Positions 16,892 through 26,825 of a stretch of 58,781 nucleotides of DNA are shown in pieces. The translations under genes and the position numbers were made by a program. The notes under the pieces are model-generated. The model was not told where the DNA came from and did no database searches. It was given only the letters and a program-made list of their open reading frames with translations. How positions within the stretch are numbered: position 1 is the first letter of the stretch; every line of letters begins with the position of its first letter. Source of the stretch: Deltaproteobacteria bacterium (GTDB lineage: Bacteria; Myxococcota_A; UBA796; GCA-2862545); contig SBGP01000073.1 in NCBI GenBank assembly GCA_006226595.1, positions 1-58,781 of the forward strand. The letters run 5' to 3'.

Positions 16892-18157
16892 CTACGGATC
16901 GCGGTGGAGGTAGCCCATGCCCTCGAGCAGGGCCTTCTCCTCGTCGACGACGCCGGTCTGCGGCGCCCACACGGGGTAGTCCTTCGACGCCCACACCGCG
17001 CGCAGGCGGGCCGTGACCTCGGGCTCGCTGGCCGCGAGGTCGCGATGCTCGTCGTCGAGGCGGTACAAGTGCTCACCGCCCTGGTTCGCGACCCACTTCC
17101 ACTCGCCGTCGACGACGGCGTGGTGGTGATCGAGCTCGAGCAGGCGCGGGCCGCTGGCGGTCGTGCGCACGTCCTCCCCGACCCAGACCGCGGGCGGCGT
17201 CAGTCCAGTGAGTGCCACCAGGGTGGGGGCGACGTCGACGAGGCTCACGACCTCGTCCCGTCGCGCAGGCGCGAGACCGGGAGCGCGCACGATCAGGGGC
17301 ACGCGCGTCGTCTCGCGCCACAGGGGCCCGTGGTGACCGAGCCCGCCGTGCTCGCGGAACTCCTCGCCGTGATCCGAGGCGAGCACGAGGATGTCCTCGT
17401 CGCCGACGTGCATCGCGTGGGCCAGCCCGCGCAGGTACTCGTCCGCCGCCCCGATCTCGCCGTCGTAGAAGGTCTGGAGGTCTGCGAGCCCCGGGCCGCC
17501 GCCGACGAAGCGGGGGTCGGCACGCAGACCCGTCATCAGCATCTCGTCCATGCGCGGCTCGCCCAGCCGCTCGCGAATGCCCGGGGACCAGTCGGCGGCG
17601 CGTCGTCCGCCGTTTGCGTACGGCTCGTGGGGGTCGAACAGGTGCACCCACACGAACACGGGCTCGTCGCGCTTGCCGAGACCGTCGAGGTGCGGCTCGA
17701 TGACCTCGTGGAGCGGGTCGCGGTCGACGAAGCCGACGTTCGCGAACACGTCGAAGCCGCGGCTGTAGCCTCGGGCAGCGCTCAGGTGGCCATTGGCGAC
17801 GAAGGCCAGCGTTCGGTAGCCGTGCTGCTGAAACACCGAGGCGAGGCTCGTGGCTTCGGCGGGCAGGACGGGGCGGTCGCTGCCTGCGCGCGTGGACTCG
17901 CGGATGGCGAGCTGCCACGGGTAGGCCGAGAACAGCGTCGACGAGGCCCCGGGCACCGTCCACGAGCTCGTCGACAGCGCGTTCTCGAACACGACGCCGT
18001 CGCCGGCGACCTCGTCCATCCACGGGCTGGTGTCGCGGCCGTATCCGTAGGCGCCGAGCCGGTCCGCGCGCATCGTGTCGACCGTGAACAGGAACACGTC
18101 GGGGCGCGGGTCGTCGCGATGACAGCCGAGGAGCACGAGGAAGAGGAACCAGGTCAT
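16892..18157 (-). CDS. Sulfatase-fold lipoprotein hydrolase or transferase, Thr at the nucleophile position
   Basis: The 421-aa product has a lipoprotein signal (VLLGC, Cys12) and an alkaline-phosphatase-superfamily sulfatase fold: FTVDTMRADRLGAYG near the start, the nucleophile region SSWTVPGASS, VHLFDPHEPY and SDHGEEFREHGG metal-site motifs. Where formylglycine sulfatases carry Cys/Ser-x-Pro-x-Arg, this protein has Thr-Val-Pro-Gly, as in Thr-nucleophile phospho-transferases such as LtaS or EptA. Activity as a classical sulfatase is therefore doubtful. Its ATG overlaps the stop of the second sulfatase-fold gene by 4 nt, so both are translated from one message. Confidence 0.85.
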   Translation of the reverse strand: MTWFLFLVLLGCHRDDPRPDVFLFTVDTMRADRLGAYGYGRDTSPWMDEVAGDGVVFENALSTSSWTVPGASSTLFSAYPWQLAIRESTRAGSDRPVLPAEATSLASVFQQHGYRTLAFVANGHLSAARGYSRGFDVFANVGFVDRDPLHEVIEPHLDGLGKRDEPVFVWVHLFDPHEPYANGGRRAADWSPGIRERLGEPRMDEMLMTGLRADPRFVGGGPGLADLQTFYDGEIGAADEYLRGLAHAMHVGDEDILVLASDHGEEFREHGGLGHHGPLWRETTRVPLIVRAPGLAPARRDEVVSLVDVAPTLVALTGLTPPAVWVGEDVRTTASGPRLLELDHHHAVVDGEWKWVANQGGEHLYRLDDEHRDLAASEPEVTARLRAVWASKDYPVWAPQTGVVDEEKALLEGMGYLHRDP

Positions 18158-19374
18158 GGCTCGTCCACGTAGCCGAGGGCCGACAGCCCCTCCACCTCGA
18201 GGTCGGTGGTCGCGGCGGTGGACGCGGTGGCGCGCGCAGCGTCGAGGCGGGCGGTGAGCGCCGGATCGGGAGCCAGTGGGACAGTCTCGCGCGGGTCGGT
18301 CGCGAGGTCGAAGCGCACGGCGCCCTCGGGGCCTTCGATCTGCTTGGACGCGCCCTCCCAGGTCGCCCACCACTCACCACCCGGATGCCACAGCTGGGCG
18401 ATGGGTGCGCGCGGTGAAGGAGCCTCCGCAAGCCTGGCCGCGTGGAGCAGCTGGTCGTGCAGCTCGGGCAGACCGACGGGCCGATCGATGCGGCCGGAGG
18501 CGACGCCGGGGCCGGCGAGCACGCAGGGCACGCGCACGGACTCCTCGTACAGGGTCTTGCGGTGCCCGAGGTGCCCGCGCTCGCCGAACTCCTCGCCGTG
18601 GTCCGAAACGAAGAGCACCAGGTCGTCGGCGGTCACCCCGAGGCGGTTTGCGGCGTGGGCCAGGAAGCGGTCGGTGTCGAGGATCTCGCCGTCATACAGG
18701 TCGACGAGGCCGGCCACCGACGCCAGTCCTCGCTCGCCGAGCTCGTGCAGGGGCAGATCCAGCGGGCCGAGTTTCGGATCGGCGGGCCAGGGGCTGCCGG
18801 GGACGGGCAGGTAGGGGTCGTGGGGGTCGAACACGTGCACCCACACGAAGCGCGGCGTGCCGGTGCGGAGCGGGTCGAGGTGGTCGTCGAGCTGGTCGAC
18901 CGACGCCCAGCCCAGGTTCTCGTAGTGGTCGAAGCCTTGCGCCCAGCCGAGGTCCGCGTCGAGGTGGGCGTTCGCGGTCAGCCCGAGGGTGGTGTAGCCC
19001 GCGGCCCGAAAGCGCTCGGCCAGCGTGGTGGCGTCGGGGGGGAGCACCGGGTGCTCCGCGAGACCCGTGCCGTCCACACGGAGGCTCGGTGCGCGATGCA
19101 TGCCCAGCGTCCACGGGTCCACGCCGGTGTGCAGCCCGACCAGCGAGGGCACCGTCCACGAGCTGCTCGCGAGGCAGTGCTCGTAGATCTGTCCGTGCTT
19201 TCCGAGTTCTTCGAGCCACGGGGTGGTGGCGCGCGCATAGCCGTCGAGGCTGGTGTGGTCGGCGCGCAGCGTGTCCACGGTGAACACGAACACGTCCGGG
19301 CGACGTGGAGGCGCGGGGCGCAGCGACCACAGGCCACCGGCGACCGCGAGGACGGCGGCGACCCCGAGGGCCAC
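18154..19374 (-). CDS. Sulfatase-fold membrane-anchored protein, Thr at the nucleophile position
   Basis: The 406-aa product is a paralogue of its downstream partner. It begins with one hydrophobic segment (signal anchor), then DVFVFTVDTLRADHTSLDG, the nucleophile region SSSWTVPSLVGLHTG, VHVFDPHDPY and SDHGEEFGERGHLGH. Thr again replaces the formylglycine precursor. The GTG start at 19374 is chosen because the frame enters the hydrophobic anchor directly after it; the upstream extension is Arg-rich and overlaps the small lipoprotein gene in another frame. Both sulfatase-fold proteins and the small lipoprotein form a three-gene cluster, likely acting on an exported glycan or lipid. Confidence 0.8.
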   Translation of the reverse strand: MALGVAAVLAVAGGLWSLRPAPPRRPDVFVFTVDTLRADHTSLDGYARATTPWLEELGKHGQIYEHCLASSSWTVPSLVGLHTGVDPWTLGMHRAPSLRVDGTGLAEHPVLPPDATTLAERFRAAGYTTLGLTANAHLDADLGWAQGFDHYENLGWASVDQLDDHLDPLRTGTPRFVWVHVFDPHDPYLPVPGSPWPADPKLGPLDLPLHELGERGLASVAGLVDLYDGEILDTDRFLAHAANRLGVTADDLVLFVSDHGEEFGERGHLGHRKTLYEESVRVPCVLAGPGVASGRIDRPVGLPELHDQLLHAARLAEAPSPRAPIAQLWHPGGEWWATWEGASKQIEGPEGAVRFDLATDPRETVPLAPDPALTARLDAARATASTAATTDLEVEGLSALGYVDEP

Positions 19375-19385
19375 ACGAGGCGCAC

Positions 19386-19565
19386 TCAGTGCCGTTGGTC
19401 GAGCTCCGGCTGCGCCTTCTCGGTGTGCACGCGCCAGCCCGCGTCGTGCTTGCGCACGCGCATGCCCGAGTACGACGTGTCGTTCGGGTTCTCGTCGGTG
19501 GGCGCCTCGTCGCCGGCACACGCCGTCAGGGCGACGGCCAGCAGCAGGGTCCAGGTCGTGCGCAT
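19386..19565 (-). CDS. Very small lipoprotein (59 aa)
   Basis: The product is a 59-aa peptide with a clear lipoprotein signal (LLLAVALTAC, Cys16). The mature part is about 44 residues, acidic then mixed, without Cys or repeats, so it would be a short lipid-anchored tail. I do not recognise a family. GGAGGAC lies 9 nt upstream of the ATG. It precedes the two sulfatase-fold genes, separated by 11 nt from the second one's start, and is probably in their operon. Confidence 0.6.
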   Translation of the reverse strand: MRTTWTLLLAVALTACAGDEAPTDENPNDTSYSGMRVRKHDAGWRVHTEKAQPELDQRH

Positions 19566-19596
19566 GCGTGTCCTCCGCGGGGAGCATACCCGCCGT

Positions 19597-21219
19597 TCAC
19601 GGGGCTTGCAGCCACGTGGCGGTGAATCCGGCGCCGAGATCCACGCGCTCGGTGGCCTCGGCAGGGCCCGCGTTCCCGAGGATGCACGGCGCACAGGGCA
19701 CGACGACCAGCAGGCGCTCGGCCTCGAGCTCGCGACTCACGTCGGCGCCGCGTCGCGACAGGGCCAGCGTGTGTCCGTCCCAGGCGATGTCGCTCGGCGA
19801 GTAGTCCGTGCTGCGGATGCGGGGCGCGAGCAGTACCCGCCGCTGCCACTGGCCGTAGGTCTCGGCGTCGCGCGTGGACCAGGACCAGCCGCGCTCGGCG
19901 AAGGTCGCGGTCAGGTCGAACTCGCCGTGCGTCGCCATGGCCAGTCGGTGCAGCTCGTGCGCGCCGGAGAGGAACAGCACCGCATCGCGCTTCGGGTCCG
20001 CCTCGTCGAGGAGGGCGTCGAGCTTGCGGAGGGGCCGGGTCCGGTAGCGCAGTCCAGTGGCCGAGTAGTCGCCGAACACGGCGATGCGCTCGGGCACCAG
20101 CTCTGGTGCGTCCTCGTAGAACCAGGCCTCGTACGGGGTCGCGAGGAAGAACAGGGTGCTGTTCGCCAGCGCGTACACGACCGCGGTCCCCGCGGCGACC
20201 CGGGGCAGGCGCGCGCTCGCGAGCACCAGGGCCACCGCGAGTCCAGGGACGACGGTGAGGGCGTACCCGGACTTCGGCAGGTGATGGAGCACGTAGTAGG
20301 CCGAGGAGGGCAGCAGCCACGCGGCAAAGAAGCCGAGGGTCGCGGGCGAGGGGCGCTGCAGGTTGCGCGTGAACAGCGCGGCGAGCAGGGCGAGCACACC
20401 GAAGTTCAGCGCATCCAGCGCGTAGGTGAGCAATGAGGCCGCGTTGCGCCACGCGACGGAGGGACCGTCGACGAAGGCGCTACCTGCCTTGAACTGCCAC
20501 TCCGAGAGTGCGGCGGTCGCGTCGAGGTAGCTGCGCAGTCCGCCGGACTCGGCAACCATCGGCAGGGCCCAGCCCAGGCAGGTCACCGCGCCCACCGCGA
20601 GCGCGCGGAGGACCGCCGTGGGTCCGTGTGCGCGGGCGTGGCTCACCGCGACCCAGGCCATCAGCGGCGAGAGGGTCAGCGCGCCGTTGGGGCGCAGGCC
20701 CAGGCACAGCGCCCATCCGACGGCGGCGACCTCGATTCGCAGGCGACCGCGGAGCACAGCCAGGCCGAGCGCCCCGGTGGTCACCGCGCACATGCCCTCG
20801 GCGACATACGCGGTGCTCGCGGCGCCGTGGAGCCAGAACAGCGGGCACGCGGCGAAGGCGAAGGCGAGGAGCCACGCGCCGCGGGGGCCGACGGACGGTC
20901 GCAGCATCGAGCCGAGTGCGGCCAGTGTGACGCCGCCGAGCAGCGCGTTCACGGCGACGAAGGCCGCCCACACCGGCATCAGCGACGCGGCGAGCCGCAA
21001 GAGCAGGGCGAACAGCGGGTAGCCGGGCGCGTGGGGGCGATGCTCGGACACGTCGTAGTCGGTGAGCGACAGCGCGTAGTTGGCGCTGTCCCACTCGAAG
21101 AGCTCGTGCGGGGCCACGGCGAAGCGGCTGCCGACGAGGATGGCGAGCAGCACGGCCCACGCACCGATCTCGGCGCGCGAGACGGTGGAGGAGGGCTGGG
21201 GCTCGGTGAACGCCGGCAT
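19597..21219 (-). CDS. GT-C-type membrane protein, DUF2723/GT39-like
   Basis: The 540-aa product has about nine to ten hydrophobic segments to residue 340 and a soluble tail. The first outside loop holds FEWDSANYALSLTDYDVSEHRPHAPGYP (residues about 42-69, abridged here), the WDSxNYAL and PHAPGYP signatures of DUF2723/protein mannosyltransferase-like GT-C proteins, with Asp as candidate catalytic residue. A second element is GLRPNGALTLSPL. Role: probable transfer of a sugar from a lipid-linked donor. It is oriented toward the small lipoprotein and sulfatase-fold genes with a 31-nt gap, so the four genes may share a promoter in the 118-bp gap near 21,220-21,337. Confidence 0.72.
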   Translation of the reverse strand: MPAFTEPQPSSTVSRAEIGAWAVLLAILVGSRFAVAPHELFEWDSANYALSLTDYDVSEHRPHAPGYPLFALLLRLAASLMPVWAAFVAVNALLGGVTLAALGSMLRPSVGPRGAWLLAFAFAACPLFWLHGAASTAYVAEGMCAVTTGALGLAVLRGRLRIEVAAVGWALCLGLRPNGALTLSPLMAWVAVSHARAHGPTAVLRALAVGAVTCLGWALPMVAESGGLRSYLDATAALSEWQFKAGSAFVDGPSVAWRNAASLLTYALDALNFGVLALLAALFTRNLQRPSPATLGFFAAWLLPSSAYYVLHHLPKSGYALTVVPGLAVALVLASARLPRVAAGTAVVYALANSTLFFLATPYEAWFYEDAPELVPERIAVFGDYSATGLRYRTRPLRKLDALLDEADPKRDAVLFLSGAHELHRLAMATHGEFDLTATFAERGWSWSTRDAETYGQWQRRVLLAPRIRSTDYSPSDIAWDGHTLALSRRGADVSRELEAERLLVVVPCAPCILGNAGPAEATERVDLGAGFTATWLQAP

Positions 21220-21337
21220 CGGGGCACGCTAACGCGGGTCGGCTGCACGGCGCCTGCACAACTCCTCCGGGGACCGTGCGCGGCGGGGTCATCGGGGGTG
21301 CAGGGGGCGGGCCTAGCTTGGTGGACAAGGAGGTCGC

Positions 21338-21913
21338 ATGTCCGTTGCCGCCAGCCCCGAAGTGCTCTCATCCGCCGCCGAGTCCCGCGAGACTCCCGTG
21401 CCCACTCTGGTCGATCTGGCCGTGTCCATCGGGCAGTTCGCGCTGCTCGGCGCCGCGTGTGGCGTCGGCGCCGGCGAGATCGGCATGGCGGCGCGCACCG
21501 TGCCCAGCGGGCTCGTCGTCGGCACCGGCGCCCTGGTGATGACCGCGCCGGCACTGGTCGTCATGCATCAGTACCTCGGCCTCGCCGCCGACCCGGACCA
21601 GCTCGTGCACACCCTGTCGCGGGGCTTCGTGCGGGCCGGAAGGCTGGCGGTCGGCTTCGCGCCGCTCGGCCTGTTCTTCTCCACCACCACCAACCTGTGG
21701 GCGCTGTTTCTCGCACTCGCGCTGGGTGGCATCGGGATCACCATCCTCGGGAGGCTCGTGTGGGAGCTCCGGTTGGTGGAGGTGGAGCACCCCGCGCCGT
21801 CGCCGACGAGCCGGGGCCTGACCATGAGCCTGCTCACCGCCGGGTGGGCCGGGCTCGCCACTCTCATTGCCCTGCGCCTCGCGTGGGACGTCGCCGGCTT
21901 CGTGGCCGGCTGA
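21338..21913 (+). CDS. Hypothetical four-helix membrane protein
   Basis: The 191-aa product has four or five hydrophobic segments (about 28-48, 62-82, 104-122, 125-142, 165-188) and no catalytic motif I can see. AAGGAGG lies 6 nt before the ATG. It begins a run of three genes, with 10 nt to the next. I do not recognise the family; proteins of this size paired with Yip1-like neighbours are frequent in this bacterial group, from memory. Confidence 0.6.
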   Translation: MSVAASPEVLSSAAESRETPVPTLVDLAVSIGQFALLGAACGVGAGEIGMAARTVPSGLVVGTGALVMTAPALVVMHQYLGLAADPDQLVHTLSRGFVRAGRLAVGFAPLGLFFSTTTNLWALFLALALGGIGITILGRLVWELRLVEVEHPAPSPTSRGLTMSLLTAGWAGLATLIALRLAWDVAGFVAG

Positions 21914-21923
21914 AGGAGCTCGC

Positions 21924-22685
21924 ATGTCGCTCATGTCCCTCACGGCCCTGCTCCTCAAGCGCCCGGCCGACATCGTGGATCGCGCGGACGAGCGCGACTT
22001 CTTCGCCGAGGTCGTGCCTCGGCTGCTGCTCCTGGTGGTGCTCGGCGCCGCCGTGTTCGGAGCGGTGGTCGGCGCCTACCGGGGCGGGCTGCAGGTCGTG
22101 TTCGCCGCGGTGAAGCTGCCGGTGCTGTTCCTCGTGCCGCTGCTCGTCGCGCTTCCCGCGGTCCGAGCCATCGCCGAGGCCGCCGGCGCGCCGATTCGCT
22201 GGCCGCGTCTCGCACTCGCCGCGCTCACCGGCATCGCGCGCACCTCGGTCATCGCCGCCGCCCTGTCGCCGGCGGTGTGGCTGCTGTTCACCTGGCAGCT
22301 CAGCGCCGGCTACGGCGACCCCATGCCGCTGGTCGACTACCACCTCGCGGTGCTGCTCTTCGCCGGCGCGGTGTTCGCGATCGGCCTGCCGATGCTGTCG
22401 ACCATCGCCGCGGCGCTTCCGGCCAGCGGCCTCAAGCGAGGGGTCGCCATGCTCGCCTCGGCCGCGGTGCTCGGCGTGACGCTGGCGCAGACCGGGTGGC
22501 TGCTTCGGCCCTTCGTGGCGCGGCCGACCACCGAGGTGACCTTCCTGCGCCCGGTCGAGGAGGACATCTTCTCGGCGCTGGCGGTGACGGGGCGCTCGGC
22601 GATGGGCGTGTACCGCGAGGGCAGCTGGGGCTCCCGCGGCTCGGGCCTGTGGCGCGATCGGGACATCGACGGAGGTGGCCGATGA
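21924..22685 (+). CDS. Hypothetical Yip1-like membrane protein
   Basis: The 253-aa product has a short soluble N-terminus (RPADIVDRADERDFFAEVV), followed by five hydrophobic segments (about 32-52, 60-80, 95-118, 130-152, 165-185) and a soluble C-terminal stretch. The layout and FGAVVGAYRGGLQ resemble Yip1-superfamily bacterial proteins, of unknown function. The ATG at 21924 follows GGAG, and its stop overlaps the next gene's start by ATGA, so the three genes at 21.3-23.3 kb are translationally linked. No enzyme activity is implied by the sequence. Confidence 0.6.
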   Translation: MSLMSLTALLLKRPADIVDRADERDFFAEVVPRLLLLVVLGAAVFGAVVGAYRGGLQVVFAAVKLPVLFLVPLLVALPAVRAIAEAAGAPIRWPRLALAALTGIARTSVIAAALSPAVWLLFTWQLSAGYGDPMPLVDYHLAVLLFAGAVFAIGLPMLSTIAAALPASGLKRGVAMLASAAVLGVTLAQTGWLLRPFVARPTTEVTFLRPVEEDIFSALAVTGRSAMGVYREGSWGSRGSGLWRDRDIDGGGR

Positions 22686-23278
22686 TCGCGCTGCTTCTCG
22701 GCGGCAAGTCCGCCGCCACCGTGCTCGTGCTCCTCGGCTACACCGCTGTCGGCGCCGGGGTGGGGGCGCGCTTGTCCCGCGATGGGCACAGCTCCGCGAC
22801 CACCGCCTCCGCACTCGCCGCGTGGCCGCTGTTGCTGCCGCTGCTCGGGGAGGCTCCGCCCCCGGTCCGCCGGGCTCCCGGATCCGGGCCGTTCGCCTCG
22901 CGCATCCACACGGCCTTCGCGAGGCTCGAGGAGGCGCTCGGGGACCCGGCGTCGGCCGAGCTCCCGTGGGATGCCGAGGTCGGGGCGCTCCGCGATGTCC
23001 TGCTCTCCGCCGACACGCGCCTCGCGCTGGTCGACCGCCTGCTCGACGACGAGGTCGAGGACGAGGAGGTGGCGCGCTCGCGCGAGGCCCTGGCCGAGGC
23101 CCGGGAGCGGGCGGCCGCGGAGATCGAGGCGGTGCTCTCGGGGGTGTCGCAGCTGCGGCTGCAGGTCGGGCTGCTCGCCCTGCAAGGGGAGGCGCTCCCG
23201 GTGACCGAGCGCCTTCGGGAGCTGGCGGCACGCGCCGGCGCCCTCGACGAGGTCACGCGACTCACCGCCTCCGCGTAG
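22682..23278 (+). CDS. Membrane-anchored coiled-coil protein, unknown function
   Basis: The 198-aa product has two hydrophobic segments (about 5-25 and 38-52) and a cytosolic or periplasmic remainder rich in Ala, Glu, Arg and Leu that should form helices and a coiled coil (about 75-190). No family is recognised. It starts within the stop of the preceding gene (ATGA) and ends 9 nt before the OmpR-type regulator, so it may belong to the same transcript as the two-component system. Confidence 0.6.
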   Translation: MIALLLGGKSAATVLVLLGYTAVGAGVGARLSRDGHSSATTASALAAWPLLLPLLGEAPPPVRRAPGSGPFASRIHTAFARLEEALGDPASAELPWDAEVGALRDVLLSADTRLALVDRLLDDEVEDEEVARSREALAEARERAAAEIEAVLSGVSQLRLQVGLLALQGEALPVTERLRELAARAGALDEVTRLTASA

Positions 23279-23287
23279 GATGTGCCC

Positions 23288-23961
<674 letters not shown>

Positions 23962-23965
<4 letters not shown>

Positions 23966-25380
23966 GCGCTCCGAGGCCGATGCTCGGGCTGGCCCTGCCG
24001 CTGCGCGTGTGGCTGACCCTGTCGCACTTCGCCATGCTCGCGCTGCCCATCGTCGCCATCCTCGCGACGGGTGCGCTGGCCACGGACCTCCGCGACCAGA
24101 CCCGCGCGGACCTGCAGCACCAGGGGCAGGTGCTCGCCACCGTGCTCACCGACCGCATGCACCGTCGCGGCGAGACGCTGTACGACGCGGAGGGGCTGTC
24201 GCCGCTGCTGACGACGATTCGCGAGCAGACCCTGGCCGGCATCCGCGTGGTCGACGCCGAGGGCGTGGTCGTGGCCACCTCGGGCTCACAGCTCGGCGAG
24301 ACCCTTGCCGGCCGTCCCGAGGTCGACGCCGCGCTCGAAGGCGCCATTGCCGAGTCGGTGAGGCCGCGTCCACCGCTGTCCTCGAAGCACTCGCTCGACA
24401 GCGAGGCGCGGTTCGCGGACGTGCGCATCTTCGTTGCGGTGCCGGTGGTCGAGAACGGGCATCCCGTCGGCGCGGTGGTGCTGTCGCGCACGCCACGCGA
24501 AGAGCTGCAGGCCATCTACCAGATGGCGCCGCGCTTGATCTGGGGGGCGGGCGTCGGCCTGTTCCTGACCTTCCTGCCGACGATGCTCTACGGCTACCTG
24601 TTCTCGCGCAGCCTGCGTCGGGTGAGCCGGACGGCGAACCGCATGGCCTCGGGGAGCGTGGCGAACCTGCGCGAGCTCGACCTGCCGGATCGCTCGCACG
24701 TCGTCGAGGCCCGCGAGATCTCCGCCGCCTTCCGCACGATGGCCGAGCGCCTGCAGGAACGCTTGTCCTACTTCTCGGAGTTCGCCGGCAACGTGGCCCA
24801 CGAGTTCAAGACGCCGCTCGCGAGCCTCAAGGGCACGATCGAGCTGCTCGAGGACCCGGACATGCCGCCCGCGCAGCGGGCGCGCTTTCTCGGCAACGCC
24901 GCCGAGGACGTGGATCGCCTGGATCGCCTGGTCGGGGGACTCCTGTCCCTGGCGCGAGCCGAGGAGGGCATGGGTCAGGAGCCCATCGCGCTCGACGAGC
25001 TCGCCGCCGAGGTGCTCGTCCGCCATCCGGCGGTGACGGTCGAGGGCGCGGGTAGCTGGGTGCGCGGCAACCGTGAGCAGCTGGCGTCGGCGCTCGACAA
25101 CCTGCTCGAGAACGCCGCCCGCCACGGCAAGGCGCCGATCGCGCTCCGGCTGTGGACCGAGCCCGAGCGCACGGGCTTCGACGTAACCGACGCAGGCGAG
25201 GGAGTGAGCGAAGGCAACGTGGACAAGGTGTTCGCCCGCTTCTTCACCACCCACCGCGGCGAGGGGACCGGCCTCGGGCTGGCCCTGGTCCGCGCCATCG
25301 CCCGGGTCCACGGCGGCGAGGTCGAGCTGTTGCGCCGTGCGGAACCGACGACCTTTCGGGTGAGCCTGCCGCGCGCCTAG
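23962..25380 (+). CDS. Membrane sensor histidine kinase
   Basis: The 472-aa product has one helix at 18-40, a periplasmic sensor of about 145 residues (CACHE-like, with GIRVVDAEGVVVATSG), a second helix near 192-213, a HAMP-like linker, a HisKA domain with His280 in NVAHEFKTPL, and an HATPase domain with LDNLLENAARHG, DAGEGV and GTGLGLALV boxes. The order resembles CreC/ChvG-type kinases. It should phosphorylate the regulator encoded directly before it. Convergent with the TldE gene, 1 nt apart. Confidence 0.94.
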
Positions 25381-25381
25381 C

Positions 25382-26707
25382 CTAGTCGGCGGCGACGATC
25401 TCGAGGCCGTCGAGCAGGATGCCGGGCGCGTCCACATGCCGCCAGCGGTCCGTGTCTCCGGCGACGTCGACGATCTGGCCCAGCGCCGCGACCAGGTTGC
25501 CGCGCAGGCGCAGCCCGCGAATCGGCTCGCCGTTGCCCTTGGAGGTGCGCACCGAGCCGATGATCGGCAGGTCGAGCTCCGCGGTGGACGGGTCCACGCC
25601 GCCCCAGTCGAAGACGTGCTCGATCTCGAAGGCATCGCCGCCGATCTCGGAGAGGATGGCCGCCACCGAACGGGTGCCGCTGCGCATGAGCAGGTTGCCC
25701 GGCCGCACGCCTTCACGGCCCTCGTGGCCGGTGGGGCGCGTGTTCTCGCTGCGGGCCTCGGCGATCGACAGGAAGCAGCGGTCGACGGCGCCGTCCTTGA
25801 CCAGGGTGAGCGGGACCGGCGGCACGCCGCGGTCGTCGAAGCCCCAGGTCCGCCACGCTCCGGGGAGTGCGCCGTCGTCGAGCAGGTGGAAGCGCGGGTC
25901 CATCACGGCGTCGCCCGAGGTGAGCTTGCCCCACACGCTCGCGCCCGTCGCAAAGGCCTCGTGGGTGAAGCCCTCGCCGAGGATACCGATCAGTCGCGCC
26001 ATGGTCAGCGGTGGGATGAGCACGCGGCGGGCTGCCGCGACCTCGGGGCCGCTACCGGCGCCCGCGAAGCGCTTGGCCTGGCGGGCGAGGGTCGCACCCA
26101 GGGGCAGGCTGCATACGCCGGCGAAGGCGCGGCTCGTGAACTCGCCCTCGAGCTCGATGTCGCTGCCGCCGTAGGACAGCTCGCCGGTGAGGGTGAAGCG
26201 GGTGCCGAGCTCCTGGTGCACCACGCCCTCGGTGTTCATCAGCGCGCGCAGCGAGCGTCCATCGCGGTAGGTGAATGGACCGGTCTGAACCCGCCGATCG
26301 GCTCCACGCGCCGCGCGCTCGTCGTCGAGGGCCACGTCGAGGCGATCTTGATCCTCGATGCCCTGGTAGCGCCGGTCGTCGATGCCGAGGCCTCGGGTGT
26401 GCAGCGGGAGCCGGCCGATGGGACCGGCGTCGGCGGCGGGGTCGGCCGCCTCGGCCTCCTTGAGCGCGACCCCGACGAGGTGGTCGCTCATCGCCGCGGG
26501 TCCCGTCGCCGCGCCTTCGCGCCCGGCCTCACCCCACACGCGCACCGTGAGGATCTCCGAGCGGTGTGGGCCTGAATCCTCGACTTTGCCGCGCCGCACC
26601 GTGGCGTGGAATCCCTCCTCAGCCTCGAACAGAACCTCGGCGGCGCGGGCGCCGCGCTCGGTGGCCACGTCGAGGACAGAGAGGAGTCGTGTGCGAGGGA
26701 GTTCCAT
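25382..26707 (-). CDS. TldE/PmbA-family protein
   Basis: The 441-aa product matches the U62 TldD/TldE(PmbA) family: early LLSVLDVATERGARAAEV, a central beta-rich domain, then GVPPVPLTLVKDGAV, ARSENTRPTGHEG and the C-terminal IGSVRTSKGNGEPIRG strand. In the TldD/TldE complex the TldE partner lacks the metal site and TldD supplies it; here the C-terminal region lacks the HExxxH motif that marks TldD, so I call the E-type. The complex processes peptides such as microcin precursors. No TldD gene is in the window. Start at 26707 chosen for the family-like N-terminus. Confidence 0.82.
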   Translation of the reverse strand: MELPRTRLLSVLDVATERGARAAEVLFEAEEGFHATVRRGKVEDSGPHRSEILTVRVWGEAGREGAATGPAAMSDHLVGVALKEAEAADPAADAGPIGRLPLHTRGLGIDDRRYQGIEDQDRLDVALDDERAARGADRRVQTGPFTYRDGRSLRALMNTEGVVHQELGTRFTLTGELSYGGSDIELEGEFTSRAFAGVCSLPLGATLARQAKRFAGAGSGPEVAAARRVLIPPLTMARLIGILGEGFTHEAFATGASVWGKLTSGDAVMDPRFHLLDDGALPGAWRTWGFDDRGVPPVPLTLVKDGAVDRCFLSIAEARSENTRPTGHEGREGVRPGNLLMRSGTRSVAAILSEIGGDAFEIEHVFDWGGVDPSTAELDLPIIGSVRTSKGNGEPIRGLRLRGNLVAALGQIVDVAGDTDRWRHVDAPGILLDGLEIVAAD

Positions 26708-26825
26708 GCCTGTCATCCTATGGCGTGAGAAGGTCGGGGTTCGCGCGGTCGAACCAGGTCCACATTTCCGTGGCACCGATGCCTTGCATCGTTGTCCGAA
26801 ACCCAGCCAACGTCGAGTCCACTCC

